Source: Zoogloea ramigera (GTDB lineage: Bacteria > Pseudomonadota > Gammaproteobacteria > Burkholderiales > Rhodocyclaceae). Taken from it: a DNA stretch of 44,562 bases. The translations under genes and the position numbers were made by a program. Shown here piece by piece: positions 28,612 to 35,842 of this stretch. The notes under the pieces were generated by a model. It made no database searches, had not been told where the DNA came from, and saw only the letters and a list, made by a program, of their open reading frames with translations. Each line of letters begins with the position of its first letter. Position 1 is the stretch's first letter. Location: the NCBI RefSeq assembly GCF_006539865.1, contig NZ_BJNV01000043.1, positions 1 to 44,562 on the forward strand, written 5' to 3'.

Positions 28612-30615
28612 ATGTTTACCAAGATCCTGATTGCAAACCGCGGCGAAATCGCTTGCCGTGTCATCAAGACCGCCCGCAAGATGGGCATCGCCACCGTCGC
28701 CGTGTACTCCGAGGCCGACAAGGACGCCCTGTTCGTGGACCTCGCCGACGAAGCCGTGTGCATCGGCCCGGCGGCCTCCAAAGAGTCCTACCTGGTCGCC
28801 GACAAGATCATCGCCGCCTGCAAGCAGACCGGCGCCCAGGCGGTTCACCCGGGCTACGGCTTCCTGTCCGAGAACGCCGAGTTCTCCCGCCGCCTCGAAG
28901 AAGAGGGTATCAAGTTCATCGGTCCGAAGCACTACTCCATCGCCAAGATGGGTGACAAGATCGAGTCCAAGAAGCTCGCCATCGAAGCTGGCGTGAACAC
29001 CATCCCCGGCTACAACGATGCCATCGACGGTCCCGATGCAGCCGTCGAGATCGCCAAGAAGATCGGCTATCCGGTGATGATCAAGGCCTCCGCCGGCGGC
29101 GGCGGCAAGGGCCTGCGGGTTGCCTACAACGACGCCGAGGCCCACGAAGGCTTCTCGTCCTGCGTCAACGAAGCCCGCAACTCCTTCGGCGACGACCGCG
29201 TCTTCATCGAAAAGTACGTGCTCGAGCCGCGCCACATCGAGATCCAGGTGCTGGGCGACTCCCACGGCAACTACGTGTATCTCAACGAGCGTGATTGCTC
29301 CATCCAGCGCCGCCACCAGAAGGTCATCGAGGAGGCGCCGAGCCCCTTCGTCGACCCCGAGATGCGCAAGGCGATGGGCGAGCAGGCCGTGGCCCTGGCC
29401 CGTGCGGTCAATTACGAATCGGCGGGCACCGTCGAGTTCGTCGTCTCCGGCGCCACCAAGGAGTTCTACTTCCTCGAGATGAACACCCGTCTCCAGGTGG
29501 AACACCCGGTCACCGAGCTCATCACCGGCCTCGACCTCGTCGAGCAGATGATCCGTGTCGCCTACGGCGAGAAGCTGCCGCTGGCCCAGGCCGACGTGCA
29601 GATCAACGGCTGGGCGATGGAGTGCCGGATCAACGCCGAAGACCCGTTCCGCGGCTTCCTGCCCTCCACCGGTCGTCTGGTCAAGTTCCAGCCGCCGGCC
29701 GAGATTCCGGGCCAAGTGCGCGTCGATACCGGCGTTTACGACGGTGGCGAGATCTCGATGTTCTACGACTCGATGATCGCCAAGCTGATCGTCCACGGCG
29801 CCACCCGCGAGCAGGCGATCGCCCGCATGCGCGACGCGCTCAATGCCTTCGTGATCCGCGGCATTTCGTCGAACATTCCGTTCCAGGCCGCGCTGATGCA
29901 GCACCCGGTCTTCCATTCCGGCATCTTCGACACCGGCTTCATCCCCAAGCACTACCCGACGGGTTTCGATGCCTCGATGGTGCCCCACGATGATCCGGCG
30001 CTGCTGGTTTCGGTGGCCGCCTACGTTTACCGCGCCTTCACCGACCGTTCCGCCTCGATCTCCGGCCAGCTCCAGGGCCACGAGCGTCTGGTCGGCGACC
30101 ACTGGATGGTCATCCGCCTGAACAAGGAAGGCAACGAGAACCACCCGGTGACGGCCAAGCCGATCCCCGGCGGCTACCACGTCGAGTACAAGGGCGAGCA
30201 ATACGAGCTCAAGTCCGACTGGAAGCTCGGCGAATCGCTCTTCAACGGCACCTGCAACGGCGAGCCCTTCACCCTGCAGGTCGAGCGTCACAAGACCAAG
30301 TACAGCCTGTTCCACTGGGGCACGCGTGCCGACTTCATGGTGATGAGCGCCCGCGCTGCCGAGCTGCTGGCCCTGATGCCCGAGAAGCTGCCGCCCGACC
30401 TCTCCAAGTTCCTGCTGTCGCCGATGCCGGGCCTGCTGCGTGAGGTCTCCGTCCAGGTCGGCCAGGAAGTGAAGGCTGGCGAGAAGCTGGCGGTCATCGA
30501 GGCGATGAAGATGGAGAACATCCTCAAGGCCGAGCAGGACTGCAAGGTCAAGAAGATTGTGGCCTCCGCCGGTGGCAGCCTGGCCGTCGACGAAGTCATC
30601 ATCGAGTTCGAATAA
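28612..30615 (+). CDS. pccA: Propionyl-CoA carboxylase alpha subunit (biotin carboxylase plus biotin carrier)
   Basis: 667 residues. Biotin carboxylase spans about 1-450 (KILIANRGEIACRV; ATP-grasp glycine loop KASAGGGGKGL; EMNTRLQVEHPVTE). A BT linker domain lies at about 480-590. The C-terminal biotin carrier has EAMKMEN with biotinyl Lys633. ATP-dependent carboxylation of biotin feeds PccB. Last gene of the mcm-meaB-pccB-pccA operon, followed by a strong hairpin and a textbook terminator. Biotin ligase is not in the window. Confidence 0.96.
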   Translation: MFTKILIANRGEIACRVIKTARKMGIATVAVYSEADKDALFVDLADEAVCIGPAASKESYLVADKIIAACKQTGAQAVHPGYGFLSENAEFSRRLEEEGIKFIGPKHYSIAKMGDKIESKKLAIEAGVNTIPGYNDAIDGPDAAVEIAKKIGYPVMIKASAGGGGKGLRVAYNDAEAHEGFSSCVNEARNSFGDDRVFIEKYVLEPRHIEIQVLGDSHGNYVYLNERDCSIQRRHQKVIEEAPSPFVDPEMRKAMGEQAVALARAVNYESAGTVEFVVSGATKEFYFLEMNTRLQVEHPVTELITGLDLVEQMIRVAYGEKLPLAQADVQINGWAMECRINAEDPFRGFLPSTGRLVKFQPPAEIPGQVRVDTGVYDGGEISMFYDSMIAKLIVHGATREQAIARMRDALNAFVIRGISSNIPFQAALMQHPVFHSGIFDTGFIPKHYPTGFDASMVPHDDPALLVSVAAYVYRAFTDRSASISGQLQGHERLVGDHWMVIRLNKEGNENHPVTAKPIPGGYHVEYKGEQYELKSDWKLGESLFNGTCNGEPFTLQVERHKTKYSLFHWGTRADFMVMSARAAELLALMPEKLPPDLSKFLLSPMPGLLREVSVQVGQEVKAGEKLAVIEAMKMENILKAEQDCKVKKIVASAGGSLAVDEVIIEFE

Positions 30616-30626
30616 GCACCACCAAC

Positions 30627-30660
30627 GACCCCCCCGGGCGTTCTTCCCGCCCGGTGGGTC
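30627..30660 (+). terminator. Strong hairpin just after pccA
   Basis: GACCC (30627-30631) pairs with GGGTC (30656-30660) and CCGGGCG (30634-30640) with CGCCCGG (30648-30654). No U tract follows, so it may stabilise the 3' end or assist the terminator about 65 bases downstream. Confidence 0.45.
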
Positions 30661-30723
30661 TGCAAGGTTTCGTTCGATGGGGAGGGAGACCCGTCCTGTG
30701 GGCGGGTTCCTGTCGAGGGAGTT

Positions 30724-30752
30724 GGGGTCGTCGAAGGACGACCCCTTTTTTT
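30724..30752 (+). terminator. Rho-independent terminator of the propionate operon
   Basis: GGGGTCGTC (30724-30732), GAAG loop, GACGACCCC (30737-30745), then seven T residues. A stable tetraloop hairpin with U tract. Confidence 0.92.
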
Positions 30753-30770
30753 ATCTTGCCCCCTTGTTGT

Positions 30771-30786
30771 TGGCACATGATCTGCT
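30771..30786 (+). promoter_or_regulatory. Candidate sigma-54 promoter (GG-N10-GC)
   Basis: TGGCAC-N5-CTGCT matches the sigma-54 -24/-12 pattern except C for T at one -12 position; GG (30772-30773) and GC (30784-30785) have the required 10-base gap. It is about 112 bases before the glutamine amidotransferase start. No enhancer site identified. Confidence 0.45.
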
Positions 30787-30898
30787 TGGTCAGGAAGACG
30801 CAGGCCGCGGCCGTTTCTGGGCGCATCCGTTCAACATTTAACGGTGAGCCGGGCCGCACCCGCTGCAGAATGGCCTGAACCACCCGGAGACGCCGAAA

Positions 30899-31630
30899 GT
30901 GTTACCCCTGCTCATCGTCAAGCTTGGCGACACCATTCCTGACCTCGCCGCCCGCAGGGGAGGCTTCGAAACCTGGATCGCCGCAGCGCTGGGCGATGCA
31001 CCGGTGCGGGTCGTCGATCCCCGTTTTGATGCACATGGCCTGCCCGATCCCGGTGAGATCTCTGCCGCCGTCGTCACCGGCTCCCGCGCCATGGTGACCG
31101 ACCGGGCCGCCTGGAGCGAGACCACCGCGCGCTGGCTGGCCCGGGTGGTGGCTGCCGGCAAGCCGGTGCTCGGCATCTGCTACGGCCATCAATTGCTGGC
31201 CCACGCCCTGGGCGGCGAGGCCGACTGGCACCCGGAAGGCATCGAGATCGGCACGGTGGCCGTCCGCAAGACGCCGGCGGCCATCGCCGACCCGCTGTTT
31301 GCCGAGCTCCCGGAAGTCTTCCATGCCCAGGCCGTCCATCGCCAGAGCGCCGTGCGCCTGCCCCCGGGGGCCGAATGCCTGGCCCGCAACGACTTCGAAC
31401 CTCACCACGCCTTCCGCGTCGGCGAGGCCGCGTGGGGCGTGCAGTTTCACCCGGAGTTCGACGCCTCCGCGATGCGTGGCTATATCCGGCATCTGGCCGA
31501 TGCCCTGCGCAGCGACGGGGCCGACCCCGAGGCCCTCGCCCGGACGGTCATCGATACCCCGGCCGCAGCGGCCATCCTGGCCCGCTTCGGGCGCTTCGTC
31601 ATGGAGCGAGCCGTGGGCGTGCGTGCCTGA
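30899..31630 (+). CDS. Class I glutamine amidotransferase-like protein
   Basis: 243 residues from a GTG start, with GGAG about 10 bases upstream. The catalytic Cys is in GICYGHQLLAHALGG and the His/Glu pair in GVQFHPEFD, so the triad is intact. The protein resembles stand-alone GMP-synthase-type amidotransferases (YfeJ-like) with no synthase domain. Such proteins hydrolyse glutamine or gamma-glutamyl compounds; the partner is unknown. Cytosolic. A sigma-54-like site upstream would fit nitrogen control. Confidence 0.85.
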   Translation: MLPLLIVKLGDTIPDLAARRGGFETWIAAALGDAPVRVVDPRFDAHGLPDPGEISAAVVTGSRAMVTDRAAWSETTARWLARVVAAGKPVLGICYGHQLLAHALGGEADWHPEGIEIGTVAVRKTPAAIADPLFAELPEVFHAQAVHRQSAVRLPPGAECLARNDFEPHHAFRVGEAAWGVQFHPEFDASAMRGYIRHLADALRSDGADPEALARTVIDTPAAAAILARFGRFVMERAVGVRA

Positions 31631-31734
31631 ATGCAACGAAACTGAGCGCCTCCGGGGCCGTGTCGCTGGCGCCGGGCGCTGCTGATGGCGTTTGCATGTA
31701 GAATCCACCCGTGAGTGCCGCAGGGAGCCAAGGG

Positions 31735-32472
31735 GTGGCGAAAACGATCTTCCGGTGCTGGTCCGTCTTTCTCTTGCTGGCGGTCGTCGGCCTGGCCCAC
31801 GGGGCCGAGCGCGTGCTGAAGGTCGGGGTGATCCACCATTCACCGCCCATGTCATACGTCGACGCCTCTGGCGGGTTGACCGGTTTCAATGTCGAAGTCA
31901 TGCGTGAGCTGTGCAAGGAGCTGGCCGCCCGCTGTGAGACGGTCGTGCTCACTCTCGACCGGGTGGTCGACGCCGTGGCTGCAGGCGAGGTCGACTTCGC
32001 CGCCGTGAGCCTGCTGGTCACCCCCGAACGCCGCGCCCGGCTGCTGCTCACCAAGCCCTATTACCGCTCGATCAGCGTCTGGTTTGCCCGGCCCGGCGTC
32101 AAGCCTGGCGAGGCGCGGGTCGCTGTCGTGAAGGGCGGCATCCAGGCCCGCTACGCCCAGGCCCGCGGCTGGGCGCAGCTGCCCTTCGACAACCACGAGG
32201 CCATCTTTGGAGCGCTTGCCACCGGGCAGGCCCAGGCCACCCTGCTGCCGATGGCGAACGCCGTCGCGCTGCAGCAGGACCCCCGCATGTCTGCCCAGGG
32301 TCTGGCCAGCACCGTGGTCCAGGACCCGGAACTCGCCGGCGATGCCGCGCTGGGGGTCAATCCGCGTGACCGAGCGCTGCTCGACAAGCTCAACGATGCC
32401 ATCGACGAGATCAAGCGCGATGGTCGTTTCGATCGCATCAACACGCGCTTCATCCCTTTCCGCCTCCAGTGA
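31735..32472 (+). CDS. Periplasmic solute-binding protein, family 3
   Basis: 245 residues from GTG 31735, chosen because AGGGAG lies 7 bases upstream and it gives a clean signal peptide (MAKTIFRCWSVFLLLAVVGLAHG); an in-frame GTG at 31711 is weaker. The mature part has the family 3 fold signs: KVGVIHHSPPMSYVD, GLTGFNVEVMRELCKEL, DFAAVSLLVTPERRARLLLTKPYY. No ABC permease or ATPase is nearby. It overlaps the diguanylate cyclase by 4 bases, so it may serve as a sensor for that enzyme instead of a transporter. Confidence 0.88.
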   Translation: MAKTIFRCWSVFLLLAVVGLAHGAERVLKVGVIHHSPPMSYVDASGGLTGFNVEVMRELCKELAARCETVVLTLDRVVDAVAAGEVDFAAVSLLVTPERRARLLLTKPYYRSISVWFARPGVKPGEARVAVVKGGIQARYAQARGWAQLPFDNHEAIFGALATGQAQATLLPMANAVALQQDPRMSAQGLASTVVQDPELAGDAALGVNPRDRALLDKLNDAIDEIKRDGRFDRINTRFIPFRLQ

Positions 32473-33743
32473 CGACCCCCGCCAAGCCCGCTGATGTGCA
32501 TCGAACCTGGCGGGCCGGGCGTGTGCTGCTGGCGCTCACCAGCGTCTTTGCGGCGATCGCGGTGTGCGGGGTCGTCTGGCTGGCGGTGGATCTCTACGCG
32601 GTCGGCGTGGCGGCGGGGCGGCTGCAGGGCGAGACGGTGCCGTGGACCATCGAGCGCCAGCGCCTCGGGCGCAATCTCGAACAGTTGCGCCTCGAGGGCC
32701 AGCGCGTATTGACGGCATCCAGCCCGGCCGGTCGCCAGGACGCGCTGTTCCTGGTGCATGTGCTGTCGGCCCAGCCGGGCATGGCGGACGACCCGCGCAC
32801 GGCCAGCCTGGCCGCCGAGGTCGAGCGTTTCCTGCAGCAGGTCGAGGCCCCGGCGACGCCGGCTGACATGCAGGTCTGGGAGGCGCTCTCCAGCCGCCTG
32901 CGCCTGATGGCCGACGACCTGTCGGTGGAAGGTGGCAAGCGGATGGGCCGCGAGCTGGGCCGCATGTCTGGCGAGATGGCGCAGGCGAGCTACAAGCTGC
33001 TCTTCAACCTGGCCCTGATGGCCGGCTTCATGGCGGCCTTCCTGCTGGTCGTGCGGCGTTATCTGATCCGCCCTCTGCAGCGGATCCGCCGGGTGCTGTC
33101 AGCCCTCGACCCCCGCGGGCCGGTGCCGGCCTTCCCGCCCGGGCCGATGGCCGAGATCCGGGCCGTCGAGGACGCCATCGTCCGCTTCCACGCCACCCTG
33201 CTCGAGAACGACGAGGTGCGCCTGCGTCTCGAGCGCCTGGCCACCACCGACGGGCTCACCGGGCTGTTCAACCGGCACCATTTCATGGCGCTGGCCGCCG
33301 ACGAGATGGCGCGGGCGGCCCGCTACGGCCGGCCGATCACCGTCGGCATCGCCGACCTCGACCACTTCAAGCAGGTCAACGACACCCTCGGCCACGCCGC
33401 GGGCGACCATGTGCTGAAGACCTTCGCCATGCTCCTCGGCGACACCCTGCGCCAGACCGACCGGGTGTGCCGCTACGGCGGCGAGGAGTTCGCCTTCGTG
33501 CTCCCCGAGACCACGCCCGAAGAGGCGCAGCTGCTCGGCGAGCGCCTGCGCACCCGCCTGCTCGAGAGCCCCCCCGTGCTGCCCGACGGGCGCCACCTGA
33601 GCGTGACCTTCAGCCTGGGCCTGGCCGATGCCTCTGGCTGCGGCCTCGAAGAGAGCCTCGCCCGGGCCGATCTGGGCCTCTACGAAGCCAAGCGCGCCGG
33701 CCGCAACCGCACGGTCGTCACCCGCCGGCCGGACGGGCTGTGA
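32469..33743 (+). CDS. Membrane diguanylate cyclase (GGDEF)
   Basis: 424 residues from a GTG that overlaps the binding-protein stop (GTGA). Two membrane helices, about 19-44 and 177-197, bracket a periplasmic domain of about 130 helical residues. A short HAMP-like stretch follows, then GGDEF (about 250-420) with an active site GGEEF (337-341) and an RxxD inhibitory site (Arg328-Asp331) five residues earlier. It should make c-di-GMP and be feedback-inhibited. Partnered by position with a periplasmic binding protein that could pass a ligand signal to its outer domain. Confidence 0.93.
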   Translation: MTTPAKPADVHRTWRAGRVLLALTSVFAAIAVCGVVWLAVDLYAVGVAAGRLQGETVPWTIERQRLGRNLEQLRLEGQRVLTASSPAGRQDALFLVHVLSAQPGMADDPRTASLAAEVERFLQQVEAPATPADMQVWEALSSRLRLMADDLSVEGGKRMGRELGRMSGEMAQASYKLLFNLALMAGFMAAFLLVVRRYLIRPLQRIRRVLSALDPRGPVPAFPPGPMAEIRAVEDAIVRFHATLLENDEVRLRLERLATTDGLTGLFNRHHFMALAADEMARAARYGRPITVGIADLDHFKQVNDTLGHAAGDHVLKTFAMLLGDTLRQTDRVCRYGGEEFAFVLPETTPEEAQLLGERLRTRLLESPPVLPDGRHLSVTFSLGLADASGCGLEESLARADLGLYEAKRAGRNRTVVTRRPDGL

Positions 33744-33765
33744 TCACCCCGGGATCACCCCAGGT

Positions 33766-35028
33766 TCACCCGTAACGCCGCGCCGCCTCCACCGCGAGGC
33801 CGGCGCCGATGCTGCCGAACAGGTCGCCCTCCACGCAGCGCGCCCGGGGCAGCTCGGCGGCGATGCGCGCCCGCAGCTGGGGCACGCCGCTGGCGCCCCC
33901 GGTGAAATACAGGCTGTCGACGTGCTCCCGGGCCACGCCGGCCTGGGTCAGCAGCTCATCCACGGTTCTGGCGACCCGCTCCACCAGGCTGTGGGTGGCC
34001 TGGGCGAAATCCTCGCGGCTGATGTCGTGCTCCAGCCCCGGCTCCAGGCGGTCCAGCTGCAGCCGGGTGCTCGCCCCGGCTGACAGCTCGATCTTGGCCT
34101 GCTCCACCTGCAGCGCCAGCCAGTGGCCTTCGCGCTGGCCGATCAGGCGGGCCAGGCGGTCGAGCTCGCGCTTGGCGGTGGCGTCCCGGTAGATGTGCTG
34201 GAAGTCGGCGAAGGCCTGGCGGGTGTAGGCGAAGTTGATGGTGTGCCAGGTGGCGAGCTGGAAGAACAGCCCCGACGGGATCGCGGCGCCGCTCTTCATC
34301 AGGCCCTTGTGGCCCAGCAGCGGCATCACGCACTCCAGCGACAGGGCCCGGTCGAAATCGGTGCCGCCCACATGCAGGCCGGCGTTGCCGAGCAGGTCGC
34401 TGTGGCGGTCGATGTGGCGGGCCCGCTCGGGCGACAGGCGCACCAGCGAGAAGTCGGCCGTGCCGCCGCCGATGTCGGCGATCAGCACCAGCTCTTCGCG
34501 GGCCAGCGAGGCCTCGTAGTGCAGCGCCGCGCCGATCGGCTCGAACTGGAAGCTCACCTCGCGGAAGCCCACCTGGCGGGCGATGTGCTCCAGGGTGTCC
34601 TGGGCGCGGCGGTCGGCGGCGGGGTTGTCGTCCACAAAGAACACCGGGCGGCCGAACACCGCCTGCTCGAAGGGCCGCCCGGCCTCGCGCTCGGCCCGCC
34701 GCTTGAGCTCGCCGATGAAGCTCGCCAGCAGGTCGCTGTAGCGCAGCGCCCGCCCACCCACCTCGGTGCTGCCTTCCATCAGGTTGCTGCCGAGCAGGCT
34801 CTTCAGGGCGCGCATCAGCCGGCCTTCGTAGCCCTCCAGGTATTCCTGCAGTGCGTCGCGCCCGTAGTGGGTGCTCTCCTCGTCGGCATTGAAGAACACC
34901 GCCGACGGCAGCGTCGGCTTGCCATCCTCCAGCGGCAGCAGCGCCGGCACCCCGGGCCGCAGCCAGCCGACGGTGGAGTTGGAGGTTCCGAAGTCGATTC
35001 CGCAGGCGCGGGCAGGGGCGGGGCTCAT
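33766..35028 (-). CDS. Hsp70-family chaperone-like protein (YegD type)
   Basis: 420 residues, only the nucleotide-binding domain of Hsp70 plus a short tail, as in E. coli YegD. Phosphate-1 loop is GIDFGTSNSTVG (10-21); phosphate-2 IADIGGGTADFSLV; the adenosine motif LYFTGGASGVPQLR is near the end. There is no substrate-binding domain. Role in this family is poorly known. ATG 35028 follows the family start. It is transcribed from the AT-rich repeat region upstream, and converges with the diguanylate cyclase gene. Confidence 0.88.
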   Translation of the reverse strand: MSPAPARACGIDFGTSNSTVGWLRPGVPALLPLEDGKPTLPSAVFFNADEESTHYGRDALQEYLEGYEGRLMRALKSLLGSNLMEGSTEVGGRALRYSDLLASFIGELKRRAEREAGRPFEQAVFGRPVFFVDDNPAADRRAQDTLEHIARQVGFREVSFQFEPIGAALHYEASLAREELVLIADIGGGTADFSLVRLSPERARHIDRHSDLLGNAGLHVGGTDFDRALSLECVMPLLGHKGLMKSGAAIPSGLFFQLATWHTINFAYTRQAFADFQHIYRDATAKRELDRLARLIGQREGHWLALQVEQAKIELSAGASTRLQLDRLEPGLEHDISREDFAQATHSLVERVARTVDELLTQAGVAREHVDSLYFTGGASGVPQLRARIAAELPRARCVEGDLFGSIGAGLAVEAARRYG

Positions 35029-35139
35029 GGGCGGGCGTGGAGAGAGCGGGGGGCGGATGTTACGCCCCTTGGCGTTGGCGAGGAAGAGGGGGGCTGCCCG
35101 CCTTCGGCGGCGGGGTGATGGCCGGCCCGATCTGCCGAG

Positions 35140-35410
35140 TTTGATCCCGGAAACGTCCAAATTAATTCCCGCGGGCGATTAATTAATTGCTCGACGGCAA
35201 AATGAAATCCCTGCTGCCTTATTTATCTGCAGAAAAACGGGATTAAAAGATCCCTCGGAGCTTATTTTTTGGACCGGCGAGGGATTTTTTAGGAGCGAAT
35301 CGGGATTAAGTAAAGCCGTTTTGGGATTTTTAAATCCCGACCTCGTGAAGGGGCACGAGGAATTCGTATTTGTTGGGAGCCCGGAGGAATCAAAAAATCC
35401 CCCTGAGGTA
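35140..35410. repeat. AT-rich noncoding block with GGGAT/ATCCC repeats and hairpins
   Basis: The only gene-free stretch over 300 bases (35029-35491). It holds about nine copies of GGGAT or its complement, at 35144, 35207, 35239, 35250, 35281, 35302, 35323, 35334 and 35399 (approximate starts). Several pair: 35239-35243 with 35250-35254; ATCCCTCG (35250-35257) with CGAGGGAT (35278-35285) followed by a T tract; the 16-bp palindrome 35323-35338; and CCTCGTG/CACGAGG (35341-35360). A further inverted repeat built on CCCGCGGG with AATTAAT arms is at 35160-35184. The flanks are ordinary GC-rich sequence. No open frame is convincing here. Origin and role unknown. Confidence 0.7.
35250..35290 (+). terminator. 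Terminator-like hairpin inside the repeat block
   Basis: ATCCCTCG (35250-35257) pairs with CGAGGGAT (35278-35285), about 20-base loop, and six T residues run from 35285 to 35290. There is no known plus-strand gene immediately upstream, so what it would terminate is unclear. Confidence 0.4.
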
Positions 35411-35491
35411 TCTTTTACCTTGCGCCGGGTATGCGCTGGCAGCGCGGGGCGGTAGAGCGGAGCGCGCGAGATGTCTTCCAGCCCGGATGCC

Positions 35492-35842
35492 TCACTCCTT
35501 CTTGATCAACCCCGCCAGCGCTGCAAACGGATTGTGCGTCGCAGCCTTGCCGGGTTGCTTGGCGGTGACGTTGCCCTGGGTGGCTTCGAGCTGGCGCTGG
35601 TGCTCGTTGTCGTGGCAGTAGAGGCACAGCAGCTCCCAGTTGCTGCCGTCGGGCGGGTTGTTGTCGTGGTTGTGGTCGCGGTGGTGCACGGTGAGTTCGC
35701 GCAGGTTGGCGTGGGTGAATTCGCGGGTGCAGCGGCCGCAGATCCAGGGGTAGATCTTGAGGGCTTTTTCGCGGTAGCCCTCGGCGCGCTTGTCGGCGGC
35801 GCGGCGGGCTTCGAGGACGAGGCGGTCGAGTTTTTCGCTCAT
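35492..35842 (-). CDS. yajD: HNH endonuclease-domain protein YajD
   Basis: 116 residues, very close in pattern to E. coli YajD: GYREKALKIYPWICGRC, LRELTVHHRDHNHDNNPPDG, SNWELLCLYCHDNEH. The HNH core (HHRDHNH) and zinc cysteines (CGRC, CLYC) are intact, and the tail NPFAALAGLIKKE also matches. DNA-cutting activity is expected from the fold, but the biological role of YajD is not known. ATG 35842 overlaps the stop of the arginase-aminotransferase gene by 4 bases, so the two are co-translated. Confidence 0.9.
   Translation of the reverse strand: MSEKLDRLVLEARRAADKRAEGYREKALKIYPWICGRCTREFTHANLRELTVHHRDHNHDNNPPDGSNWELLCLYCHDNEHQRQLEATQGNVTAKQPGKAATHNPFAALAGLIKKE

Noticed and set aside
35140-35410. 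CRISPR array
   Set aside because: The repeats are only 5-7 bases, in both orientations and unevenly spaced; no cas genes nearby.
35370-35621. 83-codon open frame in and after the repeat block
   Set aside because: Overlaps yajD on the opposite strand and lacks a ribosome-binding site or recognisable sequence.
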